A stretch of DNA of 64,000 nucleotides from NCBI RefSeq assembly GCF_022539505.1, contig NC_061514.1, forward strand, positions 221,177,837 to 221,241,836, written 5' to 3'. This document shows positions 1 through 12,945 of this stretch, one piece after another. The translations under genes were made by a program, and so were the position numbers. The notes below the pieces were generated by a model. The model saw only the letters and a program-made list of their open reading frames with translations. It did no database searches and was not told where the DNA came from. The stretch comes from Lolium rigidum. Lineage: Eukaryota; Streptophyta; Magnoliopsida; Poales; Poaceae. Position 1 is the first letter of the stretch. Every line of letters begins with the position of its first letter.

Positions 1-467
1 GTCATAGGACAAAACAAAAGAGGTTTTGTGATTTGACATAAAGTGCCAATACTTTTGAAGATAGGAGGTTAAGGTAATATAAGAATGGCCATAGCTTCAC
101 TATTTTTTCGGAGACTAGAAATTGTGTGTTGAGGTATTTATGGGAAAACACCAAGCATAGGGTTTAAGGTTTTAGCAGGGAAAGGAAAAGAATTTCAAAG
201 GGCCACACATGTGTTTTATTTAGTGAGCTGCTATGTTCTTCTACAACTAGAGGTGTTATTCTTTGGGGTAGCTCAAGTCAAAACTCAACAAGCAAAACAA
301 GACAATTGAACTACCAGCGGATCAAGGCAATTCACCAGACAGATCAGGGCAATTCATCAGACAGATCAAGGAAATTCATCTTAATTAGTTTGTGGAAAAA
401 GTTTTTGTTCCCCCTGATTTTTGCACTAAGGACAACTAAACATGGTTGCAAAAGTTGGGGTGTGACA
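1..467 (-). mobile_element. Element A, 3' LTR (first 467 bp only)
   Basis: This is the start of an LTR read on the minus strand, where it opens TGTCACACCCC at 467. The rest lies off the left edge. It matches 7402-7868 base for base except one substitution and two single-base indels by hand alignment. A polypurine tract lies just inside it. The strand follows from that tract and from the primer-binding site at 2393-2404. Confidence 0.93.
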
Positions 468-481
468 GCTCTTCCACCCTT
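468..481 (-). other. Polypurine tract of element A
   Basis: On the minus strand this reads AAGGGTGGAAGAGC and abuts the LTR start TGTCAC. It would prime plus-strand DNA synthesis. The bases just upstream (CTCGGGACGAGATT on the minus strand) are the sequence I know from the end of pol in grass chromovirus-like Gypsy elements, so a pol-derived tail was retained although the pol gene is gone. Confidence 0.75.
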
Positions 482-2392
482 AAAATAATCTCGTCCCGAG
501 ATTACTAAGCGTATAACTAGAGGGGTTGTAAAGTTTAACTAAAGTTAGGCTCCATTCTTCTGTAGACGTGTCGTTATCGCCAGGGGCATCACTTCTGCTT
601 CCGAGAGACACGATTAGAGTCTGCGATGGCAAGCTTCGTGAAGAGGTTGACTACTCCAAGCAGGCGTTAGAATCCAAGATTCAAGGAGAATTAGTGTATC
701 CCAAGTTTCTCAACGGTGTTTTAGTAGGGTTGGAAACTTTTTAGAGTTATCTTAACTTAGTGGAAGACGAAGTCTTCCACCCTTAGGATTTTTCAGCGGG
801 GGTTCCGGAAAAACTCTGAGCTTCTGCCTTGTGGCTCTGCCTGGGCTTCTGAAGAAGTCGTCGATCTTCCGTATTCAGTAGAAGGATCTTTGGGGGAGAC
901 GTGTAGACCACGGCTTCAATAGGTAAACACGGTGTTTAATAGACCATAGTACGCGCGGTAAGTTAGTATGTTGATGAAACGCCTGGTTGGTATCCACATG
1001 AAGCAGCAACAAAGGTCGTCGAAGACAATCTTCAGCTTGCGGGTCGATGTGACTTATACCAGTTAAGAAGTGAACGGGTAAAATACACCTAATCTTGAGT
1101 CTTGAGGTATCTCCAGGAGCTTCACTTGATGAGGACCAGATGAACCATGTGATGTAGCTTGGCTTTGACGCAATTGTTCAGCTTGTTAGGCGGTGTGTTA
1201 GAGGGTGGTTTCAAGAAGATATCCTCGAGGTTAGCGCGATTACTCCAAGGTTAGACCAAGTTAGTATGTCTTCTCGCCGAGGTGCAGTCACTCTTAAAGG
1301 TAGGGGCTTCCGCTTTCTTCGCGTAGTAGAGATGCTTCAGCTGACCTTGAAGGTAGTCGGCGTAGATAGGGGTCTGTGTTAGGTTTTTCTGACGGTCGAA
1401 AATCAACTGTCCACAGCGCTAACTTATCCAAAAACTAGCAGTTAGCATTTTAACAACGAGGTAGAAGGGAGTGAAAACATCTTAGGGAGGCTTCCTATGC
1501 TAGGTTATCCCACTAAGAGTGTTTTCCAAACCGAAGGACCAAGAAAATCATGCACACAACAAACAGATAAAAACACTCAAGACAGCACACGAGGGAACTA
1601 CAAGCAATCATCACACCAGACATGGTACTCTAAGTACCCAGAAATTCCTACTGCGCGGGGGTAGCTCAATCAAAGCGATTGAGTTTGTCCTATCCATCCT
1701 ATTGGTTTTTGGGGCTGGTCACATATGTTGGCGTCTTCATCTTGTTGACATCGTCTTCAACAAGGATTCTCGAAGTAGAGGGTGGTGCTGCGGCCTAGTG
1801 TTGATTCCTCGATGTTGAGGTGGAGGCGAAAACTGTGCAGTCTTTTGTTGTAAACATCTCGGGGACGTGAGGTCTTCAGAGGGGTAGTTGTTGAGGTACT
1901 CCCAAAGTTGCAACTTCCGGTGGCTGGCCTGAAAATTACTAGTCAAGAACTGAGGACTTGATCCCAGACGACTGCGAAAGTGCAAGTCCACGGAGGAACA
2001 AGGTCAGCTCCTTGACATACTTTGGTGACAACCAAAGACATGATCTTATCATCCCTACATGAGCACGACTAAGTCGGCATCCAAACTTCAATAGTTGTCG
2101 TTGGAGATACGTGAGACTTCATAAAAGGTTGATCCATCTTCGACTTTGAGTCTCCGGGTCTGAGTCGGGGACATCGTCCAATATGTAGGTTTGAAGTGGA
2201 TGAGACAATAGAGCAAGAATTTTCAAACCTTTTTATAAAGCAGAGAGATAAGAATTTAGAAGTCTTGAATAAATAAGAGGAGTAGAAGCTATACTTCCGA
2301 CTAAAGAAACAATTTGTTTCATAAATAGTTTCTCCCAAGTACTTTTTCCTAACTAACGTCCATGCTAACTAAGGTCTCCTATAGTCAGGATA
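482..2392 (-). mobile_element. Element A, internal region without recognisable coding
   Basis: About 1.9 kb between polypurine tract and primer-binding site. All six frames are broken into short pieces under about 110 residues, and none resembles gag, protease, reverse transcriptase or integrase. Very long LTRs around a short non-coding interior fit a LARD-type non-autonomous element that would depend on proteins of a relative. The near-identical LTRs show it moved recently despite this. I see no tandem repeat or second element inside. Confidence 0.7.
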
Positions 2393-2404
2393 GCTCTGAT
2401 ACCA
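2393..2404 (-). other. Primer-binding site of element A (initiator Met tRNA type)
   Basis: Minus-strand reading TGGTATCAGAGC, the standard plant initiator-methionine tRNA priming site. It is separated by 4 bases from the LTR edge at 2409. This fixes strand and the 3' edge of the 5' LTR. Confidence 0.9.
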
Positions 2405-2408
2405 GCTC

Positions 2409-5400
2409 TGTGGGGACCCCGGACTAGCTGTCCGAAATTCCCTGTTATGTATACAGTTCACGATCCCATGATCAGTGTGTCGTGAACACATAACCGAACT
2501 GATATCAAATTACACCATCCGTTACAAAGCGGAATAAGAAAATTACAACATGGTCACATGACCAATACTTACATAATAGCCTCGAAGGGCCTAACTAAAC
2601 ATCAGAGTAGCATCATCACTTCAGCAGCGCAGTACCCAAGTCATCTGCCATAACCCTACAGGTAACTGACTGGGAAGACGTTCCTAGCTCGCATAGACGT
2701 CGTCCAAAATCCTTCTTCATTAGCCGAACTCCTCCAAGTCTGGCCAAGTAAATAGCCAGGGACAAAGCCGTGAGTACATTTGAATTGTACTCGCAAACCA
2801 TCAAGAAGGTGATACCAATTCTAACTAAAGAAGACAAGAGAGGAAGAATAGTTTCTCTTGTGGATATAGCATGTAGAAGAGAAGAGATGTTTTTGGTGGA
2901 GATAGCATCCCAACTTCTCGATTGAAGGGGACACTTCAAGAATTTATCTAAGACATCTCTATATCTCTATTTAAGAAGATACTTCAAAAGAGTTCTACAA
3001 CATAAAACACTAGGGAGGGGGTAACCCAATTTTGTTTCCTTTCCGACCATCTCCATATGGTCAACCGAACCATTCCCGTACCCTTCCGGTACTCCGAAAA
3101 CAAGTTCCTTTCTTTCATTTTCCAAACAATATTTGTAAACCAAAAACTCATCAGGCTAAGCAACAGCCATTCCAACCGTCCATGACCGCGGACGCGGCTA
3201 TTCGAATAGATTTTACTCTGCAGAGTTTGCACACTTTCCCCACCTCTATCCGGATACCTATCGTGTGGGCATCATCCCCGCATAACAACATATGCCACGA
3301 CGGATACCCGAACATAGCCTTTCGCCCATTCGACTTAGCAAGAGGTCCTACCCTATGGAGTATGTACCTCCCCGGCACCGTGGCAGCTCACCTCCCTTTG
3401 AGCGTGGCTCCACCGCCAAGCCGGGAGACCCATAGTGTCTTCCGGACGGGTCAGCCCCGAAGGCCTCCCGTTATACTATTGTCCCAACCATGACAACCCG
3501 GACTCGGGAGTAACCGTACCCTTGTATAGTTGTGCGGTGCCTCATGCTAAGAAGAACAAACGTCAAGCTAAGCTCCGTGCCCACTTTGGAGTAGGCTGTG
3601 GTTGCGCGGGTTAATTGTCACGGGTGAATACTTAGGCGCCAAAGTTTTCGAAAACAAGACTTTCTTTCCAACCATCTTTGCCAAGATCCTTTCCTTTCGT
3701 AAACACACGCTTGGGTAAGTCCAACTCACCCAAGGTTTTCAAAAATTCTTTTCAACAAGGTATTTTTCCAAGGGGGTTCCCAACCTATAGTTTTATGGAT
3801 GAACTAAGATACATCAAGGCATGATGCTAGCCATCATACCACTAAGGATATGATAATTGAGGTGTCAAGGGGATCATACATACTTAGGATAAGCATGCAT
3901 AGGGACATCATAACTAAGATGATTCAACAAGGGTCATGATGTTAATCATTATACCACTAAGAAGGTGACAATATAAGTGGTCAAGGGGGCATACATGCTT
4001 AGGGTAAGCATGCCCTAACATCAACAAGGGGTTCAACATACTTGGGAATAAGTATGCATAGAGTAGAGGACCAAACATCACACATGATAAAAGGAACCAA
4101 GTATATAATGGAACAATGAACACAACAAGAAGGATAAATAGCAAGAGATCAAAAGATGGCTTGCCTTAGCTTATTTGTCCCTGGACTTCTTCAACTCCAT
4201 CAATATAAGAATCCCAACAATAAAAATAAAATCCTCGCCCGAACCACTTCTCCTTCTTCTCCGAATTGTTCGCATCTAACGCCGGAAAATATAAAAGAAC
4301 ACAATCAACACATTGCACCAATCATAACAAGCATGCAACAATCAACAATCAAAAGCTAATCACTCTACTAAGTCTAACATATTAAGTACTTATATATACT
4401 ACCAAGCAACTAAAAGAGAACCCATTTTATTTACCTAGTAAAGGTATGAGAGTATCACACTTAGCAAATGCCTTTCTCGGCATCACCATGGCCCAACTAA
4501 GTATCCCCTGGTAGAAAACATTAGAAAGAGGAAAAGTGCATAAGTTTGGAACCACAAACATTTATATTTTATAATCAAACATTTTTGGAAAAGCACAAAT
4601 CATTCTTCTTATCTTATTTTGTTACGAAACACTACCAATAAAATGGAAGTAGACAATTATTCCACACCATTTGAAAACTTAAGCCAGATAATAGAACTAA
4701 GGATAAGTTGCAGAGGTTTTGTTTTGCAACAATAAAACATTGGTTGACCAATTTTTAATGCAAAGAGGTGGTTAAAGTTTTCAAATAAACCAATTTTTTT
4801 TGCTTCAACAACCCATGTCACACATACACATTACTAACAGTAACAAGTATGCATGAACAGAGACTAACACTATTTTTCCTAGGTGGCCAGTACTCATACA
4901 AGACTAACCCAATTGGATGCATACAAAAACATTAATTTTTAAATTCTGGGAATTAGAAATACTAAACAATGACCAGAGATCATGTTTAATACCTTAAAAA
5001 TCGTACAAAAATCCTAAAAATATGGGGCCAGTGGCATTGGAAAGATAATGAAATTTCTGATCTAATGCAATTGGTTTCATTCAATTTGGGGTTGTAAAAC
5101 TTGAGTTATTCAAATTTTGGTGCCACTGGTTTTTGAGACAAAACAGAAATTTTCAAATTTTTAAAATGGGCGGGAAGGGTCTGGGCCGTGCGGAAATGAA
5201 ATTGGGCCGGCCCAGGGGGAATTGTCAGGTGGAGTGGGAGAGAAAAAAAAAACAATTAAAAAGAAAAGAGGGCCAGCTGCTGGGCCTTGCATGCATGGGC
5301 CTACGTGGCCTCATGGCCATGCAGCCAGCAGGCGCACGTCCACGTGCTGGCGGCCAGAAGCCTCGTCTTCCTCCAGCGAGCGGACGGAAAAAAGGGCAGG

Positions 5401-7868
5401 GGCGGCTGGGAGCTTACCGGCGGCGAGCAGTGGTCGTCGGCGACGGCTGGGCAGGGTGGTGACGAGGTGGGGCTGCCCAGGGACGGCTCAGCGACGTTTC
5501 CCTCTCCCGCAGCAGCTCCGTCCGACGGTTCCGTGCTCGCAGCTGTTTCCGGCCAGCAGCTATGGCGGCATGCTCCGGCGGTTCTGGGCAGATGAAAAAG
5601 GTCGCGTTAGATGAGTGGGAGACAGGGGAGTGCATTGTAGAGGAAAAGGAGGGGCAGAGGGCGTCGACGGCGTGCACGACCTTGCACGTCACCTTGCGGT
5701 GACCGCGAGCAAGGCCTGCTTTCCTTGGCGAGGGAGCGGCCGGGGCTGCGCCGTGGCACTCTGGCGGGCTAAGAGGGGGAGGTGGAGTGCTCAGAGAGCG
5801 GTGTGGAGGAGGGAGTGGTTGTGGGCGGCTTTTTATAGCTGAGGACGGGCTCATGGTGGACACGGATCAGGGAGACGACGTACGGGTCCATGGCTTCGCC
5901 ATTGGCCAGCTGGGCGGCGGGGGAGCGTCTCCGCGCGCTCTAGGGTTTTCGGGAGCGAGGCGCTGCGCGGGAAAACGGCTGGAACGGGTGGGGCCGTGAC
6001 GCAGTGAGAGCGCTCGGCTTAATGCCGCGCCGAGGGTGACGTCAGTAGCAGAGCGGGTGATGACGCGGGCGTGCTGCCGTCAGCGAGGTGATATCGCTGC
6101 GTGCTTGTGTGTGGACGAGCGCATCCTGCAACGGTCGCTTGAGCTTGGGGTCGTGCTCGCGTTCTGGGAGTGGCCGTAGCGTTCTGGGCGTGTTCTGGCA
6201 TGATCTGGTGGTGATACGGCTGGTGTGTGTTGGCCTGGGTGCGTTCCCTGGTAGTCTAGGTTAGCTAGGTCTAGTGGTATCGGACTGGGCAGAGGTAAGC
6301 ACAAGCTTTCGTGAAAACTTGCCCCGGCCAAGTTCTCTTCCTCATGATTTCCATGCAAAACAAGATATAGCACGGTTGGCTGATATAGAGAAGAGAGTGA
6401 GAGGTAGATGGCTGAAAAAAAAAGGAGGGCAAAAAGGACACGGGTTGGTTTCGAAGAGATGAGAAAAAGGGGTTTGGTCAATTTTTTTTTTCCCGAAATA
6501 GGATTTTGAGATGGATTAAACAATACAAGTGATGTTTTTTTTTTACTAGTGTTACGTGATGCTTGGTGTGCGGTGTAAAGGTCCACAAGTTCTTAGTTTT
6601 TTTCAGAAAAGGTTTAGCCTCTATTTAAATTAAAAATAGTGGTCGAGAAGAGGTAGAAAGGGTATTTTATTTTTTTTATTTTTGAAAAACAACCAAACTG
6701 GTTTTTGGGCTAGTCACCCCCTCTTTCCAATTGCCAAATGTGGGACGTGCATAAATTTTCCATTCTTAAAGTTTATTTGTTTGGAGGTATGAAATGATAG
6801 GACCATCATTTGAAGCATTTAGTAAAAAAGAGAATAAAATAGGAATATAGTTTTATGAAAATAATACTTGGAAAGTAATGAGGTATTACCCCCCACTCTT
6901 TTCTTGATAACATATACCCAAAAAAACATTTTTGTAAATAAGTTTGATGAGCAAGGGGGAGAGATAGTTTTAAGTGACTAAGTGAGAGACGAGCACAAAA
7001 TTTAGATAGAGGTATAGAAATAAAGTTGAAAAAAATGAGTGAAGAAATAACATCTTCAAAACTCCTTTTTCAAATAAACAAAACAATAGTGAAAGTAGTT
7101 TTATTGGTCTTAAATACATATGGTTTTGTTTGTAAAAAGATGAGGGGTTTTATAAAAGTTCAATGATCCAAAAAAAGATAGATTAAAATATGGATCATTC
7201 CATCTTTCTTTACTAAACCCAAAACTACACATAAAAGCTTTTATAAAACCTTAAAACCACACAAAGTAAGGGTAAGCTATTTGGTAAATACTCTTTGTAA
7301 AAACAAAATATCTTTTAGAAACCCTTTTGTGATACTATGATCTAAGGTGACCATAGCCAATTTAAAAAGGAAAAGATTTTGGCAAGATCTTAAGATCTTG
7401 AGTCATAGGACAAAACAAAAGAGGTTTTGTGATTTGACATAAAGTGCCAATACTTTTGAAGATAGGAGGTTAAGGTAATATAAGAATGGCCATAGCTTCA
7501 CTATTTTTTCTGGAGACTAGAAATTGTGTGTTGAGGTATTTATGGGAAAACACCAAGCATAGGGTTTAAGGTTTTAGCAGGGAAAGGAAAAGAATTTCAA
7601 AGGGCCACACATGTGTTTTATTTAGTGAGCTGCTATGTTCTTCTACAACTAGAGGTGTTATTCTTTTGGGTAGCTCAAGTCAAAACTCAACAAGCAAAAC
7701 AAGACAATTGAACTACCAGCGGATCAAGGCAATTCACCAGACAGATCAGGGCAATTCATCAGACAGATCAAGGAAATTCATCTTAATTAGTTTGTGGAAA
7801 AAGTTTTTGTTCCCCTGATTTTTGCACTAAGGACAACTAAACATGGTTGCAAAAGTTGGGGTGTGACA
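2409..7868 (-). mobile_element. Element A, 5' LTR (about 5.46 kb)
   Basis: Minus-strand LTR running from TGTCACACC (7868) to GTCCCCACA (2409). It is unusually long. Its U3 (7868 to about 5810) ends at a TATA box, and the remainder (R-U5, about 3.4 kb) is a GC-rich leader (5160-5800) followed by AT-rich sequence. Long open frames at 5133-5863 on both strands are products of GC richness, not recognised proteins. The last 100 bases resemble the end of LTR G (27370-27467), so A and G are related. A hairpin module also found in B, G and L lies at 3178-3226. The flanking TSD would be CCATG (7869-7873); its partner is off-window. Confidence 0.85.
5830..5837 (-). promoter_or_regulatory. TATA box of LTR A
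   Basis: Minus-strand TATAAAAA in the context AGCTATAAAAAGCCGCCC. It is followed downstream by C/T-rich stretches (near 5770-5810 on the minus strand) typical of plant transcription starts. It is the most likely start of the element A genomic RNA. Confidence 0.7.
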
Positions 7869-8722
7869 CCATGGTCATCCTCCACCTCTACTGCCGGCTC
7901 CTAGAGCTTCAGGGTAAGAAGGCGCACCTCCTGGACCCCTCGGTTCCCTCCCCCCTCCTCCGGTTCGCCCTCTTTTCGTTGATACCGCCGCCTTCCTCCG
8001 CGAGACGTCACCGCCGGCGAAGCTCCGGTGAACCTCCTGTCTCGGCGCCGCCACCTTCTGGTCGGGCTCGACGAGGCGCGTCGAACGGTACCCCGCACGC
8101 GTCCGGGGACCCTCAACATCGGCCGCACGCGCGGCGTCCGCCGCCGGTGACCACCGCATCCGGAACGCGAGCGGCGTCTCTTCATCGAGCACCTTCGGCG
8201 CGTTGCGGACATGCTTCGCCACGTCGACTTCCACCTCGGCGCCGGGCCCCACCGTCGGCGCCTCGGGCTAACCACCCCGGCGGTGAGAACCCCTTTCCCG
8301 GATCCGGATCCGATTCTTTTTCATATAGCCCCTCGCATCTATTCTTTCCTCAACCCGCGGTCCTCTCGCGGAAGTTTTTCTACAAAACCCCCTGCTCCTT
8401 TGTAAAACAAACCCGGGGTCCCTCCCTGGATAGATTTTTATTTTCGGGCCCTTACCCCAAATAAATAACCTGTTTTCTATTTTAATTAATAATAAAACTT
8501 AATCTGTTAATAACTTTTAATCTATAACTCCAAATAAAAAGTGTTATATATGAAAATTGATCAGAAAAATGTGCTGAACATGATTATGACATCCATTCAT
8601 CCGTTTGCATGTTGCATCATGTCGTGACGTGATAGTTTGTGCATATCACCTAACATAATATGCGAAGTATTTTGGATTTCCAATTTGGGATTCCCGCTCC
8701 GTCTAATATTGAAGTAGCGAAC
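7869..8722 (+). mobile_element. Element B, LTR segment left of the D insertion
   Basis: Part of a long Gypsy LTR on the plus strand, resuming at 14547 after insertion of D. It starts at the edge of A, which inserted into it, so the true LTR start is off-window. GC-rich leader-like sequence (7869-8400) gives way to AT-rich sequence (8460-8700), the same order as in LTRs A and L. The GC-rich part is open in several frames (for example plus strand 7847-8464), but the products look like proline/arginine-rich translations of biased DNA, not known proteins. Bases 8718-8722 (CGAAC) are one copy of the D TSD. Confidence 0.7.
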
Positions 8723-9390
8723 TGATGGCGTGTATTTCACACGTTCGTTGGGCAACCCCAAGAGGAAGGTATGATGAGCACAGCAGCAAGTTTTCCCTCA
8801 GAAAGAAACCAAGGTTTATCGAACCAGGAGGAGCCAAGAAGCACGTTGAAGGTTGATGGCGGCGGGATGTAGTGCGGCGCAACACCGAGATTCCGGCGCC
8901 AACGTGGAACCTGCACAACACAACCAAACTACTTTGCCCCAACGAAACAGATGAGGTTGTCAATCTCACCGGCTTGCTGTAACAAAGGATTAACCGTATT
9001 GTGTGGAAGATGATTGTTTGCGAAAAACGATAGAACAAGTATTGCGATAGATTGTATTTCAAGTAAAGAGAATTGGACCGGGGTCCACAGCTCACTAGAG
9101 GTGTCTCTCCCATAAGACGAACAGCATGTTGGGTGAACAAATTACAGTTGGGCAATTGACAAATAAAGAGAGCATGACAATGCACATACATATCATGATG
9201 AGTATAGTGAGATTTAATTGGGCATTACGACAAAGTACATAGACCGCCATCCAACCGCATCTATGCCTAAAAAGTCCACCTTCAGGTTATCATCCGAACC
9301 CCCTCCAGTATTAAGTTGCAAGCAACAGACAATTGCATTAAGTATGGTGCGTAATGTAATCAACAACTACATCCTTAGACATAGCATCAA
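8723..9390 (-). mobile_element. Element D, 3' LTR, truncated
   Basis: The last 668 bases of the minus-strand LTR, starting TGATGGCGTG at the left edge. It matches 12946-13618 closely. At 9390/9391 it jumps directly into internal sequence: the next bases match, in reverse complement, element E near 21600, about 230 bases before E's LTR. So roughly 930 bases of LTR and 230 bases of interior are missing here. Confidence 0.88.
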
Positions 9391-11785
9391 TAAGTCTTGC
9401 ATAAGAGTTAACTCATAAAGCAATAATTCAAAGTAAAGGTATTGAAGCAACACAAAAGAAGATTAAGTTTCAGCGGTTGCTTTCAACTTGTAACATGTAT
9501 ATCTCATGGATATTGTCAACATAGAGTAATATAATAAGTGCAATAAGCAAGTATGTAGGAATCAATGCACAGTTCACACAAGTGTTTGCTTCTTGAGGTG
9601 GAGAGAAATAGGTGAACCGACTCAACATTGAAAGTAAAAGAATGGTCCTCATAGAGGAAAAGCATCGATTGCTATATTTGTGCTAGAGCTTTGATTTTGA
9701 AAACATGAAACAATTTTGTCAACGGTAGTAATAAAGCATATGCATCATGTAAATTATATCTTATAAGTTGCAAGCCTCATGCATAGTGTACTAATAGTGC
9801 TCGCACCTTGTCCTAATTAGCTTGGACTACCCGGATTATCACCGCAATACATATGCTTTAACCAAGTATCACAAAGGGGTACCTCTATGCCGCCCGTACA
9901 AAGGTCTAAGGAGAAAGCTCGCATTTGGATTTCTCGCTTTTGATTATTCTCAACTTAGACATCCATACCGGGACAACATAGACAACATGATAATGGACTC
10001 CTCTTTTAATGCTTTAAGCATTCAACAACAATTAATTCTTTTCTCATTAGAGATTTGAGGATGTTTGTCCAAAACTGAAACTTCCACCATGGAATCATGG
10101 CTTTAGTTAGCGGCCCAATGTTCTTCTCTCACAATATGCATGCTCAAACCATTCAACTCAGTGTAGATCGCCCTTACTTCGTACAAGACGAACATGCATA
10201 GCAACTCACATGAAATTCAACAATGAGTTGATGGCGTTCCCAGCAAACATGGTTATCGCACAACAAGCAACTTAATAAGAGATAAAGTGCATAATTACAT
10301 ATTCAATACCACAATAGTTTTTAAGCTATTTGTCCCATGAGCTATATATTGCAAAGGTGAATGATGGAATTTTAAAGGTAGCACTCAAGCAATTTACTTT
10401 GGAATGGCTGGAAAATACCATGTAGTATGGTAGGTATGGTGGACACAAATGGCATAGTGGTTGGCTCAAGTATTTTGGATGCATGAGAAGTATTCCCTCT
10501 CGATACAAGGTTTAGGCTAGCAAGGCTTATTTGAAACAAACACAAGGATGAACCGGTGCAGCAAAACTCACATAAAAGACATATTGAAAACATTATAAGA
10601 CTCTACACCGTCTTCCTTGTTGTTCAAACTCAATACTAGAAATTATCTAGACCTTAGAGAAACCAAATATGCAAACCAAATTTTAGCATGCTCTATGTAT
10701 TTCTTCATTAATGGGTGCAAAGCATATGATGCAAGAGCTTAAACATGAGCACAACAATTGCCAAGTATCACATTACCCAAGACATTTATAGCAATTACTA
10801 CATGTATCATTTTCCAATTCCAACCATATAACAATTTAACGAAGGAGAAACTTCGCCATGAATACTATGAGTAGAAACCAAGGACATATTTGTCCATATG
10901 CTACAGCGGAGCGTGTATCTCTCCCATGAAGTGAATGCTAGGATCCATTTTATTCAAACAAAACAAAAACAAAAACAAACCGACGCTCCAAGAAAAAGCA
11001 CATAAGATGTGGCCGAATAAAAATGTAGTTTCAGGGAGGAACCTGATAATTTGTCGATGAAGAAGGGGATGCCTTGGGCATCCCCAAGCTTAGACGCTTG
11101 AGTCTTCTTGATATATGCAGGGGTGAACCACCGGGTGCATCCCCAAGCTTAGAGCTTTCACTCTCCTTGATCATGTTGCATCATACTCCTCTCTTGATCC
11201 TTGAAAACTTCCTCCACACCAAACTCGAAACAACTCATTAGAGGGTTAGTGCACAATATAAATTGACATATTCAGAGGTGACACAATCATTCTTAACACT
11301 TCTGGACATTGCATAATGCTACTGGACATTAGTGGATCAAAGAAATTCATCCAACATAGCGAAAGAGGCAATGCGAAATAAAAGGCAGAATCTGTCAAAA
11401 CAGAACAGTTCGTATTGACGAATTTTAAAATGGCACCAGACTTGCTCAAATGAAAATGCTCAAATTGAATGAAAGTTGCGTACATATCTGAGGATCATGC
11501 ACGTAAATTGGCATAATTTTCTGAGCTTCCTGCAGGGCAGTGGGCTCAGATTCGTGACAGCAAAGAAATCTGGAACTGCGCAGTAATCCAAATCTAGTAC
11601 TTACTTTTCTATCAACGGCTTAACTTGGCACAACAAAACTCAAAACTAAGATAAGGAGAGGTTGCTACAGTAGTAAACAACTTCCAAGACACAAAATAAA
11701 AACAAAGTACTGTAGGTAAAAACATGGGTTGTCTCCCATAAGCGCTTTTCTTTAACGCCTTTCAGCCTAGGCGCGAAAGTGTGTA
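9391..11785 (-). mobile_element. Element D, 3' internal region (non-coding)
   Basis: About 2.4 kb of minus-strand Athila-type 3' interior. It contains the twice-repeated CATCCCCAAGCTTAG phrase at 11080-11150 that is typical near such polypurine-rich regions. It is homologous to 16536-18560 in element C, with many small differences. No open frame longer than about 80 residues is convincing, and I see no pol domain. D is therefore non-autonomous. Confidence 0.75.
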
Positions 11786-12640
11786 TCAAGTATTATCGAG
11801 AGATGAAGCATCAACATCACCTTGGGCTTTACCCTTACCTTTCTTATTGTTTTTCTTTCCCTTTGGTTTAGGAAATATACGAGTTTCTCCCGGTATAGAG
11901 GTGAATTTCAAAGTGCCTTCTCCAACATCAATGACTGCTCCCAATAGTTTCAGCAGGGATCTTCCGAGTGTGAGTTTTCCTGTTTCAACAACAAGATAAT
12001 CAATAGATATTGTTCTTCCACAAATAGTTGTATGCACACCTGCGGCTATTCCTTTAGGGGTTATAGTAGAGTTATCAATGAGAGTTATCTTTTCTCCTCC
12101 TTCCTCAACTCCCCAAAGTTTCAAAGATTTATAAATACTTTCGTGCATAAGGCAAAATTCATACATAATATCACAAGAGGCATGGAGGGTTCGATCACCG
12201 ATAACAATTTTAACGTAAGGATCCCACAATGAGAGTTTAGAGTTCACTAAGACTTGTTCAAGACGATTACGAACGTGGCAATAGTTATCATTCAAGCGAG
12301 ATGTACTTATCTCCGCAGTATTTAATCTACTATATATGCTAGCGAGGACCGAATCAAAGTTATTAGCTGAATCATATGATGCAACCAACTTCTTTATGGC
12401 ATTAAAAGCTTGATCCCCATTGCAATGAAGGAAATCTCCTCCCACTAAAGTATCCAAAGCATATCTATAGCGAACCATAAGACCAAAATAAAAATTACTA
12501 AGGAGCAAACTTAGAGTCATTTGAGGTTCAGTTTCACGATAAGAAGTAAAAATTCTAGACCAAGCATCCTTAAAACTCTCCTCATCCCCTTGTTTAAAAG
12601 TGAAGACTAATTCTTCAGTGCGAAGAAGTAACAGGTTCAG
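11786..12640 (-). pseudogene. Element D gag with protease-like tail
   Basis: Open minus-strand frame from about 12640 to the stop near 11786. The first methionine of the long uninterrupted part is at 12520, but gag-like sequence (FTFKQGDEESFKDAWSRIF) lies upstream in the same frame, so the true start is earlier or lost. Residues from FTFKQG to LVASYD match the plant retrotransposon gag fold of Athila-like Gypsy elements. A second block (YKSLKLWGVEEGGEKITLID through LLKLLGAVIDVGEGTLKF) resembles the retropepsin-like domain of these elements but has no D-S/T-G catalytic triad, so protease activity is unlikely. The tail is Lys/Gly-rich (KPKGKKNNKKGKGK), probably nucleic-acid binding. The product would be a capsid-like protein. 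It lies about 300 bases from the primer-binding site, the normal gag position. Confidence 0.75.
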
Positions 12641-12915
12641 TAGCTAGACATGGTAACAAAAGTAACTAAATTTTTTTTTGTATTTTTAATATAGAGTGCA
12701 AGACAATAAAGTAAACTAGATAAAGTAAATGCAAGTAAACTAATTTTTTTGTGTTTTTGATATAGAGTGCAAGACAAGAAATAAAGTAAAACTAGCAACT
12801 AATTTTTTTGTATTTTGATTTAGTGCAGCAAACAAAGTAGTAAATAAAATAAAGCAAGACAAAAACAAAGTAAAGAGATTGAGAAGTGGAGACTCCCCTT
12901 GCAGCGTGTCTTGAT

Positions 12916-12933
12916 CTCCCCGGCAACGGCGCC
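12916..12933 (-). other. Primer-binding site of element D
   Basis: Minus-strand GGCGCCGTTGCCGGGGAG, 12 bases inside the LTR edge at 12946. This is the GGCGCCGTTGCCGGGGA-type site of Triticeae Athila-like elements. The usual leading T is replaced (ACGGCGCC instead of TGGCGCC), which would weaken the terminal tRNA pairing. Confidence 0.8.
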
Positions 12934-12945
12934 GTAAAATATGCT

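Noticed and set aside
5133..5863. Long overlapping open frames on both strands within LTR A
   Set aside because: GC-rich leader DNA keeps frames open by composition; products are Pro/Arg/Ser-rich and not recognisable, and the plus-strand frames oppose LTR transcription.
7847..8464. 205-residue plus-strand open frame starting at the A/B border
   Set aside because: It starts inside LTR A and runs through the GC-rich part of LTR B; there is no domain, and the minus-strand frames there are equally long.
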